Below are positions 42,675 through 52,800 of a stretch of DNA of 64,000 nucleotides, in pieces (within the stretch, counting starts at the first letter, position 1; each line of letters begins with the position of its first letter). The notes beneath the pieces were generated by a model. It was given only the letters and a program-made list of their open reading frames with translations. It searched no databases and was not told the DNA's origin. The translations under genes were made by a program, and so were the position numbers. This DNA is from Paraktedonobacter sp964250225 (lineage in GTDB: Bacteria; Chloroflexota; Ktedonobacteria; Ktedonobacterales; Ktedonobacteraceae): NCBI GenBank assembly GCA_964250225.1, contig CAXUEY010000006.1, positions 1-64,000 on the forward strand, written 5' to 3'.

Positions 42675-43676
42675 ATGGATATAACCGTTGCATATTTTCA
42701 TGCCCTGCTCCATCCCGAAGTGGTCAAGCAGGATTTCGAGCAGATTCGGGCCGCGGGCGCGAACAGTCTTCTCTATACCATCCACGAACAGGAAGAACAG
42801 CGCTGGCAGCGCGATTTTGAGCGCGGCCTGCGTATCGCTCAGGATGTGGGCCTCAAGGTTCACCTGGGCCTGGGGCGCTTCGGCAATCTCTTCGCCGGTC
42901 CCTCGCTGATGCCAAGCTGGTATACGTTTCGCCATCCCCAATCGCGGGTGATGGATCAACATGGCCGCTACCACGAGCTTTCCTGCTTTAATCATCAATC
43001 GTTTCGTTCGTGGCTTTTTCGCGAGATTGAACACTATCTCACAACGTATCCCATCAATGGCATCCTGCTTGATGAGCCGCGTGGCCTGGAGGTCACCTGC
43101 TATTGTTCTGCCTGCCGCGCTCTCTGCCCGGACGTGACCGACCTGGCGCGTTTCCGGCGCCGCGCGCTGGTCGAGTTTTTAGGCGAGGTGTGTGCATTTG
43201 TCAAACAGGTAGATGAGCATGTGAAGACCACGATTGCACTCCATCCCCAGGATATCAGCGTGGCCGAGGATGTGGCGGCCATTCGACATCTGGACGTTCT
43301 GGGCGGCCATCTCTTCTGGGATATCCTGCGCGAAGATGTGGCTCACGTGGAGACATGGGGACGCGAGATTGTCCAGGCCACACGCGCAGAAGGGAAACGC
43401 AGCCAGCTCTGGTTGCAGAACTTCAACATCGATGAGCACAATCAAGCCGAGCTGGAGACAGCCTTTAGCAGTATGCTGGGTCTGGAGCCCGATGAACTGG
43501 GCTGCTACTATTTCTGGCGCAACAACGCCGATCCCACTCGCGTTTGGGAAACCACGCGTCAACTGCTTAAACACGTGCCGCGCCGCCAACTGCACTGGAA
43601 CCGCTATCTGTCCACGTCAGGGCCGGTCGAGGCGGCTTCTCCATCTGAGAGCGAGCACACAGAACGTGCCGAATGA
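42675..43676 (+). CDS. Putative TIM-barrel glycosidase-like protein
   Basis: 333 aa, family not firmly recognised. MDITVAYFHALLHPEVVKQD, then TIHEQEEQRW; INGILLDEPRGLEVTCYCSA with CxC..C cysteines; and HLDVLGGHLFWDI look like strands of a (beta/alpha)8 barrel with a central acidic residue (DEP). Resembles uncharacterised glycoside-hydrolase-like proteins. ATG 42675 follows GGGAGTTCTT. Stand-alone gene. Confidence 0.5.
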   Translation: MDITVAYFHALLHPEVVKQDFEQIRAAGANSLLYTIHEQEEQRWQRDFERGLRIAQDVGLKVHLGLGRFGNLFAGPSLMPSWYTFRHPQSRVMDQHGRYHELSCFNHQSFRSWLFREIEHYLTTYPINGILLDEPRGLEVTCYCSACRALCPDVTDLARFRRRALVEFLGEVCAFVKQVDEHVKTTIALHPQDISVAEDVAAIRHLDVLGGHLFWDILREDVAHVETWGREIVQATRAEGKRSQLWLQNFNIDEHNQAELETAFSSMLGLEPDELGCYYFWRNNADPTRVWETTRQLLKHVPRRQLHWNRYLSTSGPVEAASPSESEHTERAE

Positions 43677-43700
43677 TGTAGTCGCCTGGCAAACTTTTTA

Positions 43701-43754
43701 TGAGAAGAGAAACCGCTATCACCTGTTGAAATTGTATGATAGCGGCCCTTCTCA
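43701..43754. terminator. Bidirectional terminator between convergent genes
   Basis: TGAGAAG...CCGCTATCA pairs with TGATAGCGG...CTTCTCA; about 16 pairs with a small internal bulge. Confidence 0.65.
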
Positions 43755-43776
43755 TTCTCGCTTGCATATACGATGT

Positions 43777-44562
43777 TTAGATTTTTGTGTGCAAGCCGAG
43801 TGTTGAGGTGTCTTTTTCATCTTGATGGACTTTTTCCAGTACATCGCGCAAAGCCGAGATCTGCTGGGTGGTTGCTGCCGCGTCCTTGCCCTCTGCAAGC
43901 ACCATCGCCTGAACGCCCAGGGCGAGCAGTGCATAGGCGTCGTCCTCATCGGGCGTGCTGGTGACGTGAATCAGCGCGGGCACGTGGACTGCTTCGCGCA
44001 CGGCCCGGTAGCGTAGGATATCCTCAATCGACATGCCGCTGACATCGCTGCCCAGATTAAAGTCCAGGTGAACGGCTGCAAGTTTGTCAAAGGCTGCGAG
44101 ATTGTGGAGAAAGATGGGATAGAGTTCGCCTTCGCGCATCGACACCGAGACCACCGACTCCAGATCTTTGATGTGCATGCCCAGCAGGCGTGCCGGGGCG
44201 GTCAGGGGTAGCACCACAAAACTCAGACCAAGATCCTTGAACTGCTCAAAGTCCTTGCGCTCCAGCTTCTTCCAGCCGCTGGTGAAATGCAGGCCACAGA
44301 GCACATGTTCGCCCACGGCTTGCGCGGTTTCCACAGCGCTATGCAACGCATCCGTATCACCCTGGCCGTCCCAGGTAAAAATGAGGCCGTCCGCGCCCGC
44401 CTTCACCGCCGCCTCCGCGTTGCCCGCGTCTGTGCCACGTAACTCTACCAGCAACGCCGTCGCGCGCGCTTTCAGGGTGGGAGCGCCCTTGCCTACAAAC
44501 CCCATACCCTTGCCACTGCGGGCCCTGCGCACCTGCGCGAACAAATCCGACAACTTACCCAT
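43777..44562 (-). CDS. Conserved hypothetical protein, probable alpha/beta barrel
   Basis: 261 aa, not assigned to a family. Alternating strand/helix pattern: ALLVELRGTDAGNAEAAVKA, GADGLIFTWDGQGD, VLCGLHFTSGWKK, LSFVVLPLTAPARLLG, VPALIHVTSTPDEDDAYALL. This looks like a TIM barrel of the phosphate-binding or FMN-linked type, without clear catalytic residues. ATG 44562 follows AAGGAGCTATGGTGAC. Single gene. Confidence 0.5.
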   Translation of the reverse strand: MGKLSDLFAQVRRARSGKGMGFVGKGAPTLKARATALLVELRGTDAGNAEAAVKAGADGLIFTWDGQGDTDALHSAVETAQAVGEHVLCGLHFTSGWKKLERKDFEQFKDLGLSFVVLPLTAPARLLGMHIKDLESVVSVSMREGELYPIFLHNLAAFDKLAAVHLDFNLGSDVSGMSIEDILRYRAVREAVHVPALIHVTSTPDEDDAYALLALGVQAMVLAEGKDAAATTQQISALRDVLEKVHQDEKDTSTLGLHTKI

Positions 44563-44730
44563 GTCACCATAGCTCCTTATACTTGTATGGAGGTCAGCCT
44601 TTGTGCTATGACCAGCCATTAGAACGTTTTTTGTGCGAGGCCGAATATGCCTTTTATTATAGCACCTTTGGGCGCGCCCGAAAAAACGCCTGCAACGTGA
44701 TTTTACTGCCTACTTGTTTTGGCTTTAATC

Positions 44731-47466
44731 CTACTCTGGCTGATCCATCTCGATTCGTTCCGCTTCTGCTTCTCGACCAAGTAGCCGTAACAGCGTGAGG
44801 TATTTTATGCGTGTCTCTACTGTGCCCTTTTGGTGAGGCCCTAATACCTGCTCTCGAATCGCCAAGGCACGTTGATACATCACTGCTGCCTCCTGGTGCC
44901 TGCCTTGAGCTTCTTGAAACACAGCGAAATCATGCAGCGTTTCAGCTATCTCAGGATGGTGCTCCTTGTGCGTTCGTTCCCGAATATCCAGAGCTCGCTG
45001 ATAGAGCGACGCAGCTTGCTGGTTTCTGCCTTGCGTGTGATAGAGATTTGCTAAGCCATGAAGTGGATAGGCCGCATTCGGATGATCTCTGCCTAGCGCC
45101 TGTTCCCAGATCCGCAAGGATTGCTGATAGAATTGCTCAGCTTCCTCATGCTTGCCCTGTTGAGCACAAAGATCTGCCAGATTATGCAGCGTACCGGCAA
45201 CATTGGAATGGTCCGGCCCCAGCGTCTGTTCCCAGATCCGCAGGGATCGCCGAAAGAACAGTTCTGCTTCCCTATGTTTGCCCTGTCGAGCATAAATATT
45301 GCCCAGGTTATTGAGGGGGATCGCGACATCAGGATGGTTCGGTCCCAGCGCCTGTTCCCACACACGCAGGGCCTGTTGATACAGCGGCTCCGCCTCCCTC
45401 TCTCTGCTCTGTTCATCATAAATATTGCCGAGAACATTAAGGGTACGGGCGACATTGGGGTGCTCCGGCCCCAGGGCTTGTTCCCAGATGTGCAAAGCTC
45501 GTTGGGATAACAACTCTGCTTCCTGATACTTTCCCTGGCGCAAAAAGATGCGAGCCTGTGTATTGAGCGAGGTGGCGACATCAGGATGATCCGGCCCCCA
45601 GATGTATTCACAGATATGCAAAGCTCGTTGCTGGCACAACTCCGCTTGTGCGTATTTCCCTTGTCTGACATAAATTCTCGCTAATTCATTAAGCGAGTCG
45701 GCAATATCAGAATGATTCGGCCCCAGCATTTGTTCGCGAATGTGTAAGGCACGCTGACAGAACGGCTCTGCTTGCTCAAACTTCTCCTGTTGATAGAAGA
45801 GTTTGACCAGTTTATTCAGTGCATATGCCACATCAGGATGCTCAGGTCCCAGTGTCTGTTCACAAATATTTAAGGCCAGTTGGTACAGGGGATCCGCTCG
45901 TTCATAGAGTGCCTGATCATACAGATAGTCTGCGGTGCGCGAGAGCAAAGATGACGCCTCGGCAAACTGGAAGCCATACTCCTGGATTAGGATGCTGCAT
46001 GCCTGGGCCTGAGAGAGATAGCGCCGACAACGGGACCAGGTGGTCACCTCCACAGATTCAGGAAAGACGGTATTCGTTGCTCGCACCGCTCGTTCGGCCC
46101 ATTGACACTGCTCTTCTGGCTCTATGGCATCCCTGAGCACAGCCTGTACCAGGCGATGGATACGTAACATCCCGGTCTCAGCATCGCGTTGAATCAGGGA
46201 AAACGTGCGCAGAACCTCGATGGCTTCGTTCATCCTCAGCGCGTCCGTGGTTAGAGCCTGGAATACTAGACCGAGGGCTGCTCCCCCGTTGCTGATCAGC
46301 TCTTCTGGAATGGTGTCTGGTTCCAGAAAGGCATACAGACGCATCAAATCAGCGGCGGCAGGGTTAGTCTGCTCGATGTATTGAAAGTTGAGAGACCACG
46401 TAGTTGCTACCGATGCAGGATGGTCGCTCGGCACGTGACCCCGGCGACGTAGGAGATCTTGGCGATGCGTGCAATATAACTCCAGATAGGTCGCAAGGTT
46501 GCATCCGACCTCTTCGATATATGCGCCCGCTTGATCAAGAGCGAGCGGGAGAAAATCCATTTCGATGACAATGGCTTCTGCTCCGGCGAGCAGTTCCTGA
46601 GAAGCTTGATCGAGAAAAGCATCAGGCGCTAAGCATTTAGCGCGGTGGAGCAGAAACAGAGCGCCTTCCGCCATCCCCATCGTTTCAACCTCAATGCATT
46701 GTGCCAAAGACCCCCATGCTTGCGCTCGGCTGGTCAGTAGCAGATGCCCTGATCGTTCTGTTGGCAGCATGTCGTGGAGCACTGTTATATCATCGGTGTT
46801 GTCCAGAATTAACAGCCACTCCTGGTGCGTGGCAAGCCAGTGTTTGACAGCCGTAAGCACGCGATTGTGATCGTGCTCGTCCTTTTCGGGTAACTGCAAA
46901 AGATGGGCTAGAGTCATAAAACCAGTAAGCAGGGCCTCACGGGTCGCAGCACTGGTCCAAAAAACAGAGGCGTAGTTTGCTCGATACTGATAGGCATATT
47001 CCAGAGCGACCTGCGTTTTCCCGATGCCACCAAGCCCACTAATTGCCAGGGATTGGGTCAGGGCCATTGTGTGTCCCCGGTGAAGCATGTCGTGGAGGTG
47101 ACGCAACAGCCCTTCACGCCCGGTAAAAAATGGATTGCGTTGATAGGGAACATGCCAGATCGGTTCTGGTCGATCCACTACAGGGAGAGGCGGTTTTAAG
47201 CCATTGAGTATGGGTGTCGAGGTGGGCCGCGGCTCCTCGCCGGTTTGTCGCGCAAGCAATCCGAGTTCCTGAGGTTGTTTGCCAAAGAGTTCACAGAGTT
47301 TCGCCTGGAAATGCGGGCCAGGTGACGTTATCCCCAACTCCCAGCGACTCACATTATTTGTGGTCGTCCCAATACGGTCAGCTACCTCCTTTTGTGACCA
47401 GTGATGGTTGAGGCGTTCATCGCGCAAATGGTGGTTGAGAGATCCTTTACGTGCCTTCTGTCTCAT
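44731..47466 (-). CDS. XRE / NB-ARC / TPR regulator
   Basis: 911 aa. Residues ~12-65 form an XRE helix-turn-helix (SQKEVADRIGTTTNNVSRWE). Next a STAND/NB-ARC ATPase: Walker A ISGLGGIGKTQVALEYAYQY and GHLLLTSRAQAWG. The C-terminal half has about eight 42-residue kinesin-light-chain-type TPR units (LGPxHPDVAxxLNxLxxIY), also visible as a ~126-bp DNA periodicity. ATG 47466 is 6 bases after GGAGG. Divergent from the lanthipeptide genes, so it is a candidate pathway regulator; a conflict-system role is an alternative. Confidence 0.8.
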   Translation of the reverse strand: MRQKARKGSLNHHLRDERLNHHWSQKEVADRIGTTTNNVSRWELGITSPGPHFQAKLCELFGKQPQELGLLARQTGEEPRPTSTPILNGLKPPLPVVDRPEPIWHVPYQRNPFFTGREGLLRHLHDMLHRGHTMALTQSLAISGLGGIGKTQVALEYAYQYRANYASVFWTSAATREALLTGFMTLAHLLQLPEKDEHDHNRVLTAVKHWLATHQEWLLILDNTDDITVLHDMLPTERSGHLLLTSRAQAWGSLAQCIEVETMGMAEGALFLLHRAKCLAPDAFLDQASQELLAGAEAIVIEMDFLPLALDQAGAYIEEVGCNLATYLELYCTHRQDLLRRRGHVPSDHPASVATTWSLNFQYIEQTNPAAADLMRLYAFLEPDTIPEELISNGGAALGLVFQALTTDALRMNEAIEVLRTFSLIQRDAETGMLRIHRLVQAVLRDAIEPEEQCQWAERAVRATNTVFPESVEVTTWSRCRRYLSQAQACSILIQEYGFQFAEASSLLSRTADYLYDQALYERADPLYQLALNICEQTLGPEHPDVAYALNKLVKLFYQQEKFEQAEPFCQRALHIREQMLGPNHSDIADSLNELARIYVRQGKYAQAELCQQRALHICEYIWGPDHPDVATSLNTQARIFLRQGKYQEAELLSQRALHIWEQALGPEHPNVARTLNVLGNIYDEQSREREAEPLYQQALRVWEQALGPNHPDVAIPLNNLGNIYARQGKHREAELFFRRSLRIWEQTLGPDHSNVAGTLHNLADLCAQQGKHEEAEQFYQQSLRIWEQALGRDHPNAAYPLHGLANLYHTQGRNQQAASLYQRALDIRERTHKEHHPEIAETLHDFAVFQEAQGRHQEAAVMYQRALAIREQVLGPHQKGTVETRIKYLTLLRLLGREAEAERIEMDQPE
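44850..45870 (-). repeat. 126-bp periodic repeats coding for TPR units
   Basis: Degenerate tandem units of 42 codons within the regulator gene, each with a CCxCAGxGxCTGTTC-type segment on the plus strand. Explains the many spurious open frames here. Confidence 0.7.
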
Positions 47467-47577
47467 GCTCATCCTCCAAAAAGTGGTGAATCTGGTGAAT
47501 CACTTTGTAGTATATGCTGTTCTCTTTGCAGATGCTAGCAACGTATACTTTTGCCAGGAGAAATTTCTGAGGAATAC

Positions 47578-47602
47578 AGAAAGGGTACACCACCCTTTCT
47601 GA
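47578..47602. promoter_or_regulatory. Inverted repeat in the lanthipeptide promoter region
   Basis: CAGAAAGGGT, five bases, ACCCTTTCTG (10-bp perfect arms). Midway between the divergent regulator and the first precursor gene; operator or attenuator hairpin. Confidence 0.5.
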
Positions 47603-47673
47603 CCCATTCCATCATATTTTGCTCTAAACTGCGCCAGTATTCTCACTGCCGCTAGCCGCCAGGAGACTGGAGA

Positions 47674-47699
47674 TGCGGGAAGGCCGGTATCTTCCCGCA
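47674..47699 (+). promoter_or_regulatory. Hairpin in the probable 5' UTR of the precursor gene
   Basis: TGCGGGAAG (47674-47682) pairs with CTTCCCGCA (47691-47699), 8-base loop, 70 bases before the first precursor start. No T-run. Confidence 0.45.
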
Positions 47700-47732
47700 G
47701 GGACGAGAGATATACTCGACACCTTGCCCTTT

Positions 47733-48149
47733 AACAACGTTTATTACCAAAGCACAAGGAGATTACACATGCCAACCTTAACCGCAATGCCAGTAGCTAT
47801 CCCTCAGGACACCGATCAGGAGTTTGAACTGGATATTCGCACCTCGACGGTTAACTTTCCTTCGATGAATAATCAGCCTACCACTGGCGGTGGTACTTAT
47901 ACTTGTAGCTGCGAATGCAGCGTTACCTGCACGGTTACCTTTAGCTGCAATTGTGGTGGAAGCAATGGAACCTGTCAAACGTGCTATAGACCACACTGCT
48001 AGAGAACAGTAATGGACAGCCATTGCTCCAATCAGCATTTCAACAACGTTTATTACCAAAGCATAAGGAGATTACACATGCCAACCTTAACCGCCACGCC
48101 AGTAGCTATCCCCCAGGACACTGATCAGGAGTTTGAGCTGGATATTCGC
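47733..48149 (+). repeat. Duplicated 5' UTR plus leader-coding block of the two precursor genes
   Basis: 47733-47840 and 48042-48149 are near-identical (offset 309): AACAACGTTTATTACCAAAG, the AAGGAG site, and codons 1-24. Similarity stops at the core region, showing gene duplication with core diversification. Confidence 0.88.
47769..48002 (+). CDS. Class I lanthipeptide precursor 1
   Basis: 77 aa. Leader residues 1-24 contain FELDIR at 19-24, equivalent to the FNLD-type box recognised by LanB/LanC. The core is Ser/Thr/Cys-rich with nine Cys (46, 48, 50, 54, 60, 62, 69, 72, 77) and many T or S next to them (TYTCSCECSVTC), suited to multiple (methyl)lanthionine rings. The start follows AAGGAGATTACAC. 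Not closely like nisin- or epidermin-type cores. Identity rests on leader, core and the lanB/lanC neighbours. Confidence 0.85.
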   Translation: MPTLTAMPVAIPQDTDQEFELDIRTSTVNFPSMNNQPTTGGGTYTCSCECSVTCTVTFSCNCGGSNGTCQTCYRPHC

Positions 48150-48335
48150 GTCGCAACAATGAAAGCATCCATGCCGATTCTCGGTCCCACAACTGCTCAG
48201 ACATGTGATTCATGTGCAAACGACTGTACGTTTCAGACTGCCTGTGGGAGTTGTAATAGTTGCGGTACTTGTGGTACCAACTGCGGTACTTGTTTCCATA
48301 CTTGCACCACTATTAGCCACAATCACCAGTGCTAA
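48078..48335 (+). CDS. Class I lanthipeptide precursor 2
   Basis: 85 aa. Same leader as precursor 1 (FELDIR box at 19-24) but a different core with eleven Cys (43, 46, 50, 56, 59, 62, 65, 69, 72, 76, 85). Residues 56-65 follow a strict three-residue rhythm C-GS-C-NS-C-GT-C, so small overlapping rings or disulfides are possible. The start follows AAGGAGATTACAC. The last residue is Cys, as in precursor 1. Confidence 0.85.
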   Translation: MPTLTATPVAIPQDTDQEFELDIRVATMKASMPILGPTTAQTCDSCANDCTFQTACGSCNSCGTCGTNCGTCFHTCTTISHNHQC

Positions 48336-48453
48336 TAGCAAATAGCATGAAAGGATGTTTTCTTTGGATACAGGCATGTCCATTTTTCAGAGGAAACATC
48401 CCTCCTATTTGTCACATACTACATCGTTTGTTTTACCTGTAAAGGTAGTACAT

Positions 48454-49848
48454 ATGCAAGAGAATATAATCGTCTCTCCCAACCATCTTCAGTATCAAGC
48501 AACTCGCCCACAAACGTCAGGCGTGTGGCACACTTTTCTGGATGAAAGCCTGAGTACTCGTGCTCAAGAGATAGCGCTCGTTGTCTCTGAACGCATGCGT
48601 GATCCCGATTTTGTCCATGTTACGGCGGAGCAGGCCAGTCAGCAGGCCGTGTATCCTACAGGCTGGTACCCTCTTAGCCTCGGTTCCGGTGATGTTGGCC
48701 TGGCTCTGATGTATGGATACATACATGAGTGCTTTCCAGAAAAAAGTTGGGATACATCCACGCAACAGTATCTGGGTATCGCTGCCGCCAGCACGCAACG
48801 GTCTAACTTCTGGTCCTCAGCTTTGTTCAGCGGGACCAGTGGTATGGCCCTGGCGCTTGCTCTGGCCAGTCAAGGAGGGCAACGCTACCAGAAGACTCTG
48901 GCTCGCCTGCATGAGGGGCTTTGCGAGCAGGTGCTTCAGCAGTCCTGGCGGCGACCTGACTCGGATGGAGGCGTCGCTGCCAACGATTACGACATTATCT
49001 CAGGTGCGGCTGGCGTACTCGCCTATCTGGTCTCAGTTGAACAACCCGATGAATATGTGCAGGCGGCTATTGAGCACATACTGGCATATCTGACCTGGTT
49101 AGCTGAACCTGGCCAGCCTGTGGGTCAAGAGCGCTGGTATATCCCCCCCACGCTTTTGCCTAATGACCTGCACCGCGAGGCAACTCCACAGGGCAACTTT
49201 AACTGCGGATTAGCTCATGGCATGCCAGGCCCTTTAGCCGCGCTCGCCTTGACCTGGCTCGCCGGGTATCGCTATCCCGGTTTGCGTGAGTCGATTACCT
49301 ATCTGGCCAGTTGGATAGAAGAGCATCATGTGAATACACCCTGGGGCATCGACTGGCCGGGCAGCATTCCTCTTGAACGCTCCTCCGATCCACAAGAATG
49401 GCAATCGTTGCCCGCGATACGTTCTGCCTGGTGTTATGGCGCGCCTGGCATTGCGCGCAGTCTTTGGTTAGCTGGTCAGGCGCTGGATGATGAACATGTA
49501 CGTTGCCTTGCAATTGAGGCAATTGAGGCGACATTGAACCGCCCTGCTGCGGAGCGTTATCTTCCCTCATCTCACCTCTGCCACGGGGTAGCTGGCCTGC
49601 TCCAGATTTGTCTACGTTTTGCCAACGAATGTGAGAGTGCTTTGGTCCGAGAACACATCCCTGTCCTTGTAAAACAAATTCTCGATGCGTTCGATCCAGC
49701 CTCCACATTGGGCTTTTGCGATCTGGACGACGGAAAACCGCTTGCTAATCCTACCTGGCTGACCGGCGCGGCTGGCATTGCCATGACATTGCTGGCGGCG
49801 TCTACACCAGTTGTCCCTGCCTGGGATCGAGTCCTCGTTATTGCCTGA
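48454..49848 (+). CDS. lanC: Lanthionine synthetase C-family cyclase
   Basis: 464 aa zinc enzyme that adds Cys thiols to dehydrated Ser/Thr. The zinc ligands are visible in SAWCYGAPGIARSLW and SSHLCHGVAGLLQ (Cys, then Cys-His). GGVAANDYDIISGAAGVLAY and NCGLAHGMPGPLAALAL complete the toroid repeats. ATG 48454 follows AAAGGTAGTACAT; ATG 48355 has a ribosome site directly abutting and adds 33 unlikely residues. 35 bases before lanB. Confidence 0.9.
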   Translation: MQENIIVSPNHLQYQATRPQTSGVWHTFLDESLSTRAQEIALVVSERMRDPDFVHVTAEQASQQAVYPTGWYPLSLGSGDVGLALMYGYIHECFPEKSWDTSTQQYLGIAAASTQRSNFWSSALFSGTSGMALALALASQGGQRYQKTLARLHEGLCEQVLQQSWRRPDSDGGVAANDYDIISGAAGVLAYLVSVEQPDEYVQAAIEHILAYLTWLAEPGQPVGQERWYIPPTLLPNDLHREATPQGNFNCGLAHGMPGPLAALALTWLAGYRYPGLRESITYLASWIEEHHVNTPWGIDWPGSIPLERSSDPQEWQSLPAIRSAWCYGAPGIARSLWLAGQALDDEHVRCLAIEAIEATLNRPAAERYLPSSHLCHGVAGLLQICLRFANECESALVREHIPVLVKQILDAFDPASTLGFCDLDDGKPLANPTWLTGAAGIAMTLLAASTPVVPAWDRVLVIA

Positions 49849-49883
49849 ATAATGTCTGTATTTCTCGTTTAGAAAGGGTGCTC

Positions 49884-52800
49884 ATGGCTGAGCAAAAACA
49901 TGCTACCGGCAAGCAGACACGCCCACTCTATACGTCGGCTGGCTTTTATATGGTGCGGGCCCCTGCGCTGCCCGCACAAACCTTTACCCTCTTGAGTGCC
50001 GCCGGGCATGTTTGTCTGGGAACCGCTCAGGGAAACCTTGATGCCGCACTGCAAGCGAGCCAGGTGCAGTGCTCCACGGTGCTTCAGGAATTGGCAGCTC
50101 ATCCCCAGATAACCCTGGCCCTAACCGTGGCCAGCCCTTCCCTACAAGAGAGTTTGGCACGTTTTCAGCGCGGCGAAGGCTCGCCCGCGCAACACAAGCG
50201 GACCTTCGCTGGCTTGCTGCGTTATCTGATCCGCATGAGTACGCGACCCACGCCCTTTGGCCTGTTCTCTGGGGTCGCCTCTGGCACGTTTGCTCAGGAA
50301 ACCACTACCTGCCTGGCCTTCCCTGCTCTCGCTCGCTTGCGCACCCGACCTGATATGTCCTGGCTGCTCGCGGTCTTGCACAAGGTTGAAGAGGATCGCG
50401 CCCTGGTGGCCCAGCTCAAGGTCGCGCTCAATCAAACGGCCTATCTCGTTGGAGAGCGGGCGGTGTTGCCCTTTGCCGATACTTATGGCGCGCAGGATAA
50501 CCGTGCGATCTCGCTGCGCGCAACGGCAGTCGTGCGCAAGGTCTTTGAACTGGCGCAACAGTTCACTCCCTATACTGAGTTACACTATGCTGTCCAACAC
50601 GCTTTTCCGCGCGCGACTACAGAGCAGGTTGACCGCGTGCTCTGGCAGCTCTGGGAACACCATTTCCTGATCAGCGAGCTTCACCCACCCTTGACCGATG
50701 CACGCCCTGCCGACTATGTCCTCAATCACCTGCACGCTTTACAGGGAGGGGACGACATCAAAGAAAAGCTCGCAGGCGTGCTGCAAGGCGCTGCCACTCT
50801 AGATCATGTCGGGATTAGCGCGCCAATCAGTCTGATTGCGACGTTGGTCCAGCAGCAGGGAGATCTGTCTTCTTCCGAGAGCAAGGACAGGCTGCCCCTC
50901 CAGGTGGATAGCGCTTTACACCTGCAATCGTCTTCTCTTCACCACTCAATTGGTCAGGCAGCCGCCCAAGCCACGGAATTTCTCTTGCGCCAGACGCCTC
51001 TTTTCAATGGTTTTCGCCATCTCCAGGAGTACCGGGCGCTGTTTCTCGAAAAGTATGGGGAGCAGGCCGAAGTGCCATTACTTGATCTGCTCAGCCCGGA
51101 GAACGGCCTGGACGCACCTGCCGGCTATGAGAAGCCGCCACATGCCTATCATCGCCCCTCTACCATTCAGCCTCCGACTTCTGGCCCCCGTGACCAGGTT
51201 CTCCTGGACCTGGTCACGACAGCGGTCAATCAGCGGTCTCTGGAGGTGGAGCTAACCGAGGAGGTCCAGCAGCGTTTGGAGCGCTGGTCCCCCAAAAGAG
51301 AGGCAGCGCCGCTCTCGCTGGAGGTGTATCTGCAACTGCACGCGTGCTCGCGAGACGCCATAGATCGCGGTGAATGGACTGCTGTGGTGGGCAGAAACTG
51401 CGGCTCGCCGAATGGAGGACGCACCTTCGGGCGCTTCTTTGATTTGTTGGGAGAACCGGCTATGGAGTCGTTGCGCTACCTGGTAGAGCGCGAAGAAGCA
51501 TTGCAGCCCGATGTCATTTTCGCCGAGTTAAGCTATCAACCCTCGTTGGCTCGCCTGGCGAATGTTGCTATTCGTCCGCCATTGCGCTCCTACGAGATCG
51601 TTGTCGGTACTACACCTTCGGTTCTCCCTGACCGTGTGCTTTCACTGAGTGACCTGGTTATTGGCGTGCAACAGGGCCATTTTTATCTGCGCTCGCTTCA
51701 TTTTGGCAAACACGTCCGCGTGTGCCAGACGCATATGCTTAATACCCAACTCGCGCCCAATGTCTGTCGTTTTATCAGCGAAATCGCGAGCGATGGCCAA
51801 CCTTTCTTAAGCTCTTTTGACTGGGGAACGGTCTCAAATGCTCCCTTCCTCCCGCGCCTTGTGCTCAAGGCAGGGCCAGCATCCCAGATCGTTATTACTC
51901 CAGCCAGTTGGCAACTCCAGGACGAAATGATTACCCCCGATGGTGAAGGATCAGATGAGGCTTGCTGGTTTCGTGGCCTGCAACACTGGCGCGAGCAGTG
52001 GCGCGTTCCACGCTACGTCTACCTTACGGAGATGGATAATCGTCTGCTTCTGGACCTGGAAAATCCGTTAATGGTGGCCGAACTACGCGACGAACTGCAT
52101 AAGTTCAAGGGTCAGCATCGGGTCATATTGGACGAATTGCTCCCCGACTTTGAGCATCTCTGGCTACGTGATGCACAGAATGCTGGCTATTTCTCTGAAA
52201 TTGTCGTGCCACTCCTACGTACCGATGCGGTCGATCCCGTAGCCACGCCTGGAGTGCAGGAGAAACAAGTAGTTTCCCCTCCTAAACAGGTTGTTACAAC
52301 GACTGAGCGCAACTGTTTCCCTGGCGAAGATTGGGCCTATCTCAAGTTGTATGCCGCTCCCAGCCAGCACGAGGAACTGTTGGTTGGTCCAATGCGTGAG
52401 GTCGTGCAGATGCTGCAAGAGCATGAACTGATAGACCGCTGGTTCTTTATTCGCTATGCCGACCCGGAGCCGCACCTGCGCTTGCGTTTCCACGCCCAAA
52501 AAGCGTCTGATATACAGCCCATCCTGGCCATTATCTTACCCTGGAGCGCGCAACTGGCCCGGCGCGGCCAGATTCAGCGCTCCACCCTGGACACCTACGA
52601 ACGCGAAGTAGAACGCTATGGTGGCCCCGAAGCTATCGATAGAGTGGAGCAGGTGTTTACCGTCGATAGCGTCCTGATCAGCGATATTCTCGCTTTCCAA
52701 CATGCCCATCGCCTGACTCTCGATCCGCTGGCCGTCGCCGTGTTCACGCTGGACCATTTTTTCGCGGCCTGGGGCTGCGATCTCCAGCAACGCCTGGCAT

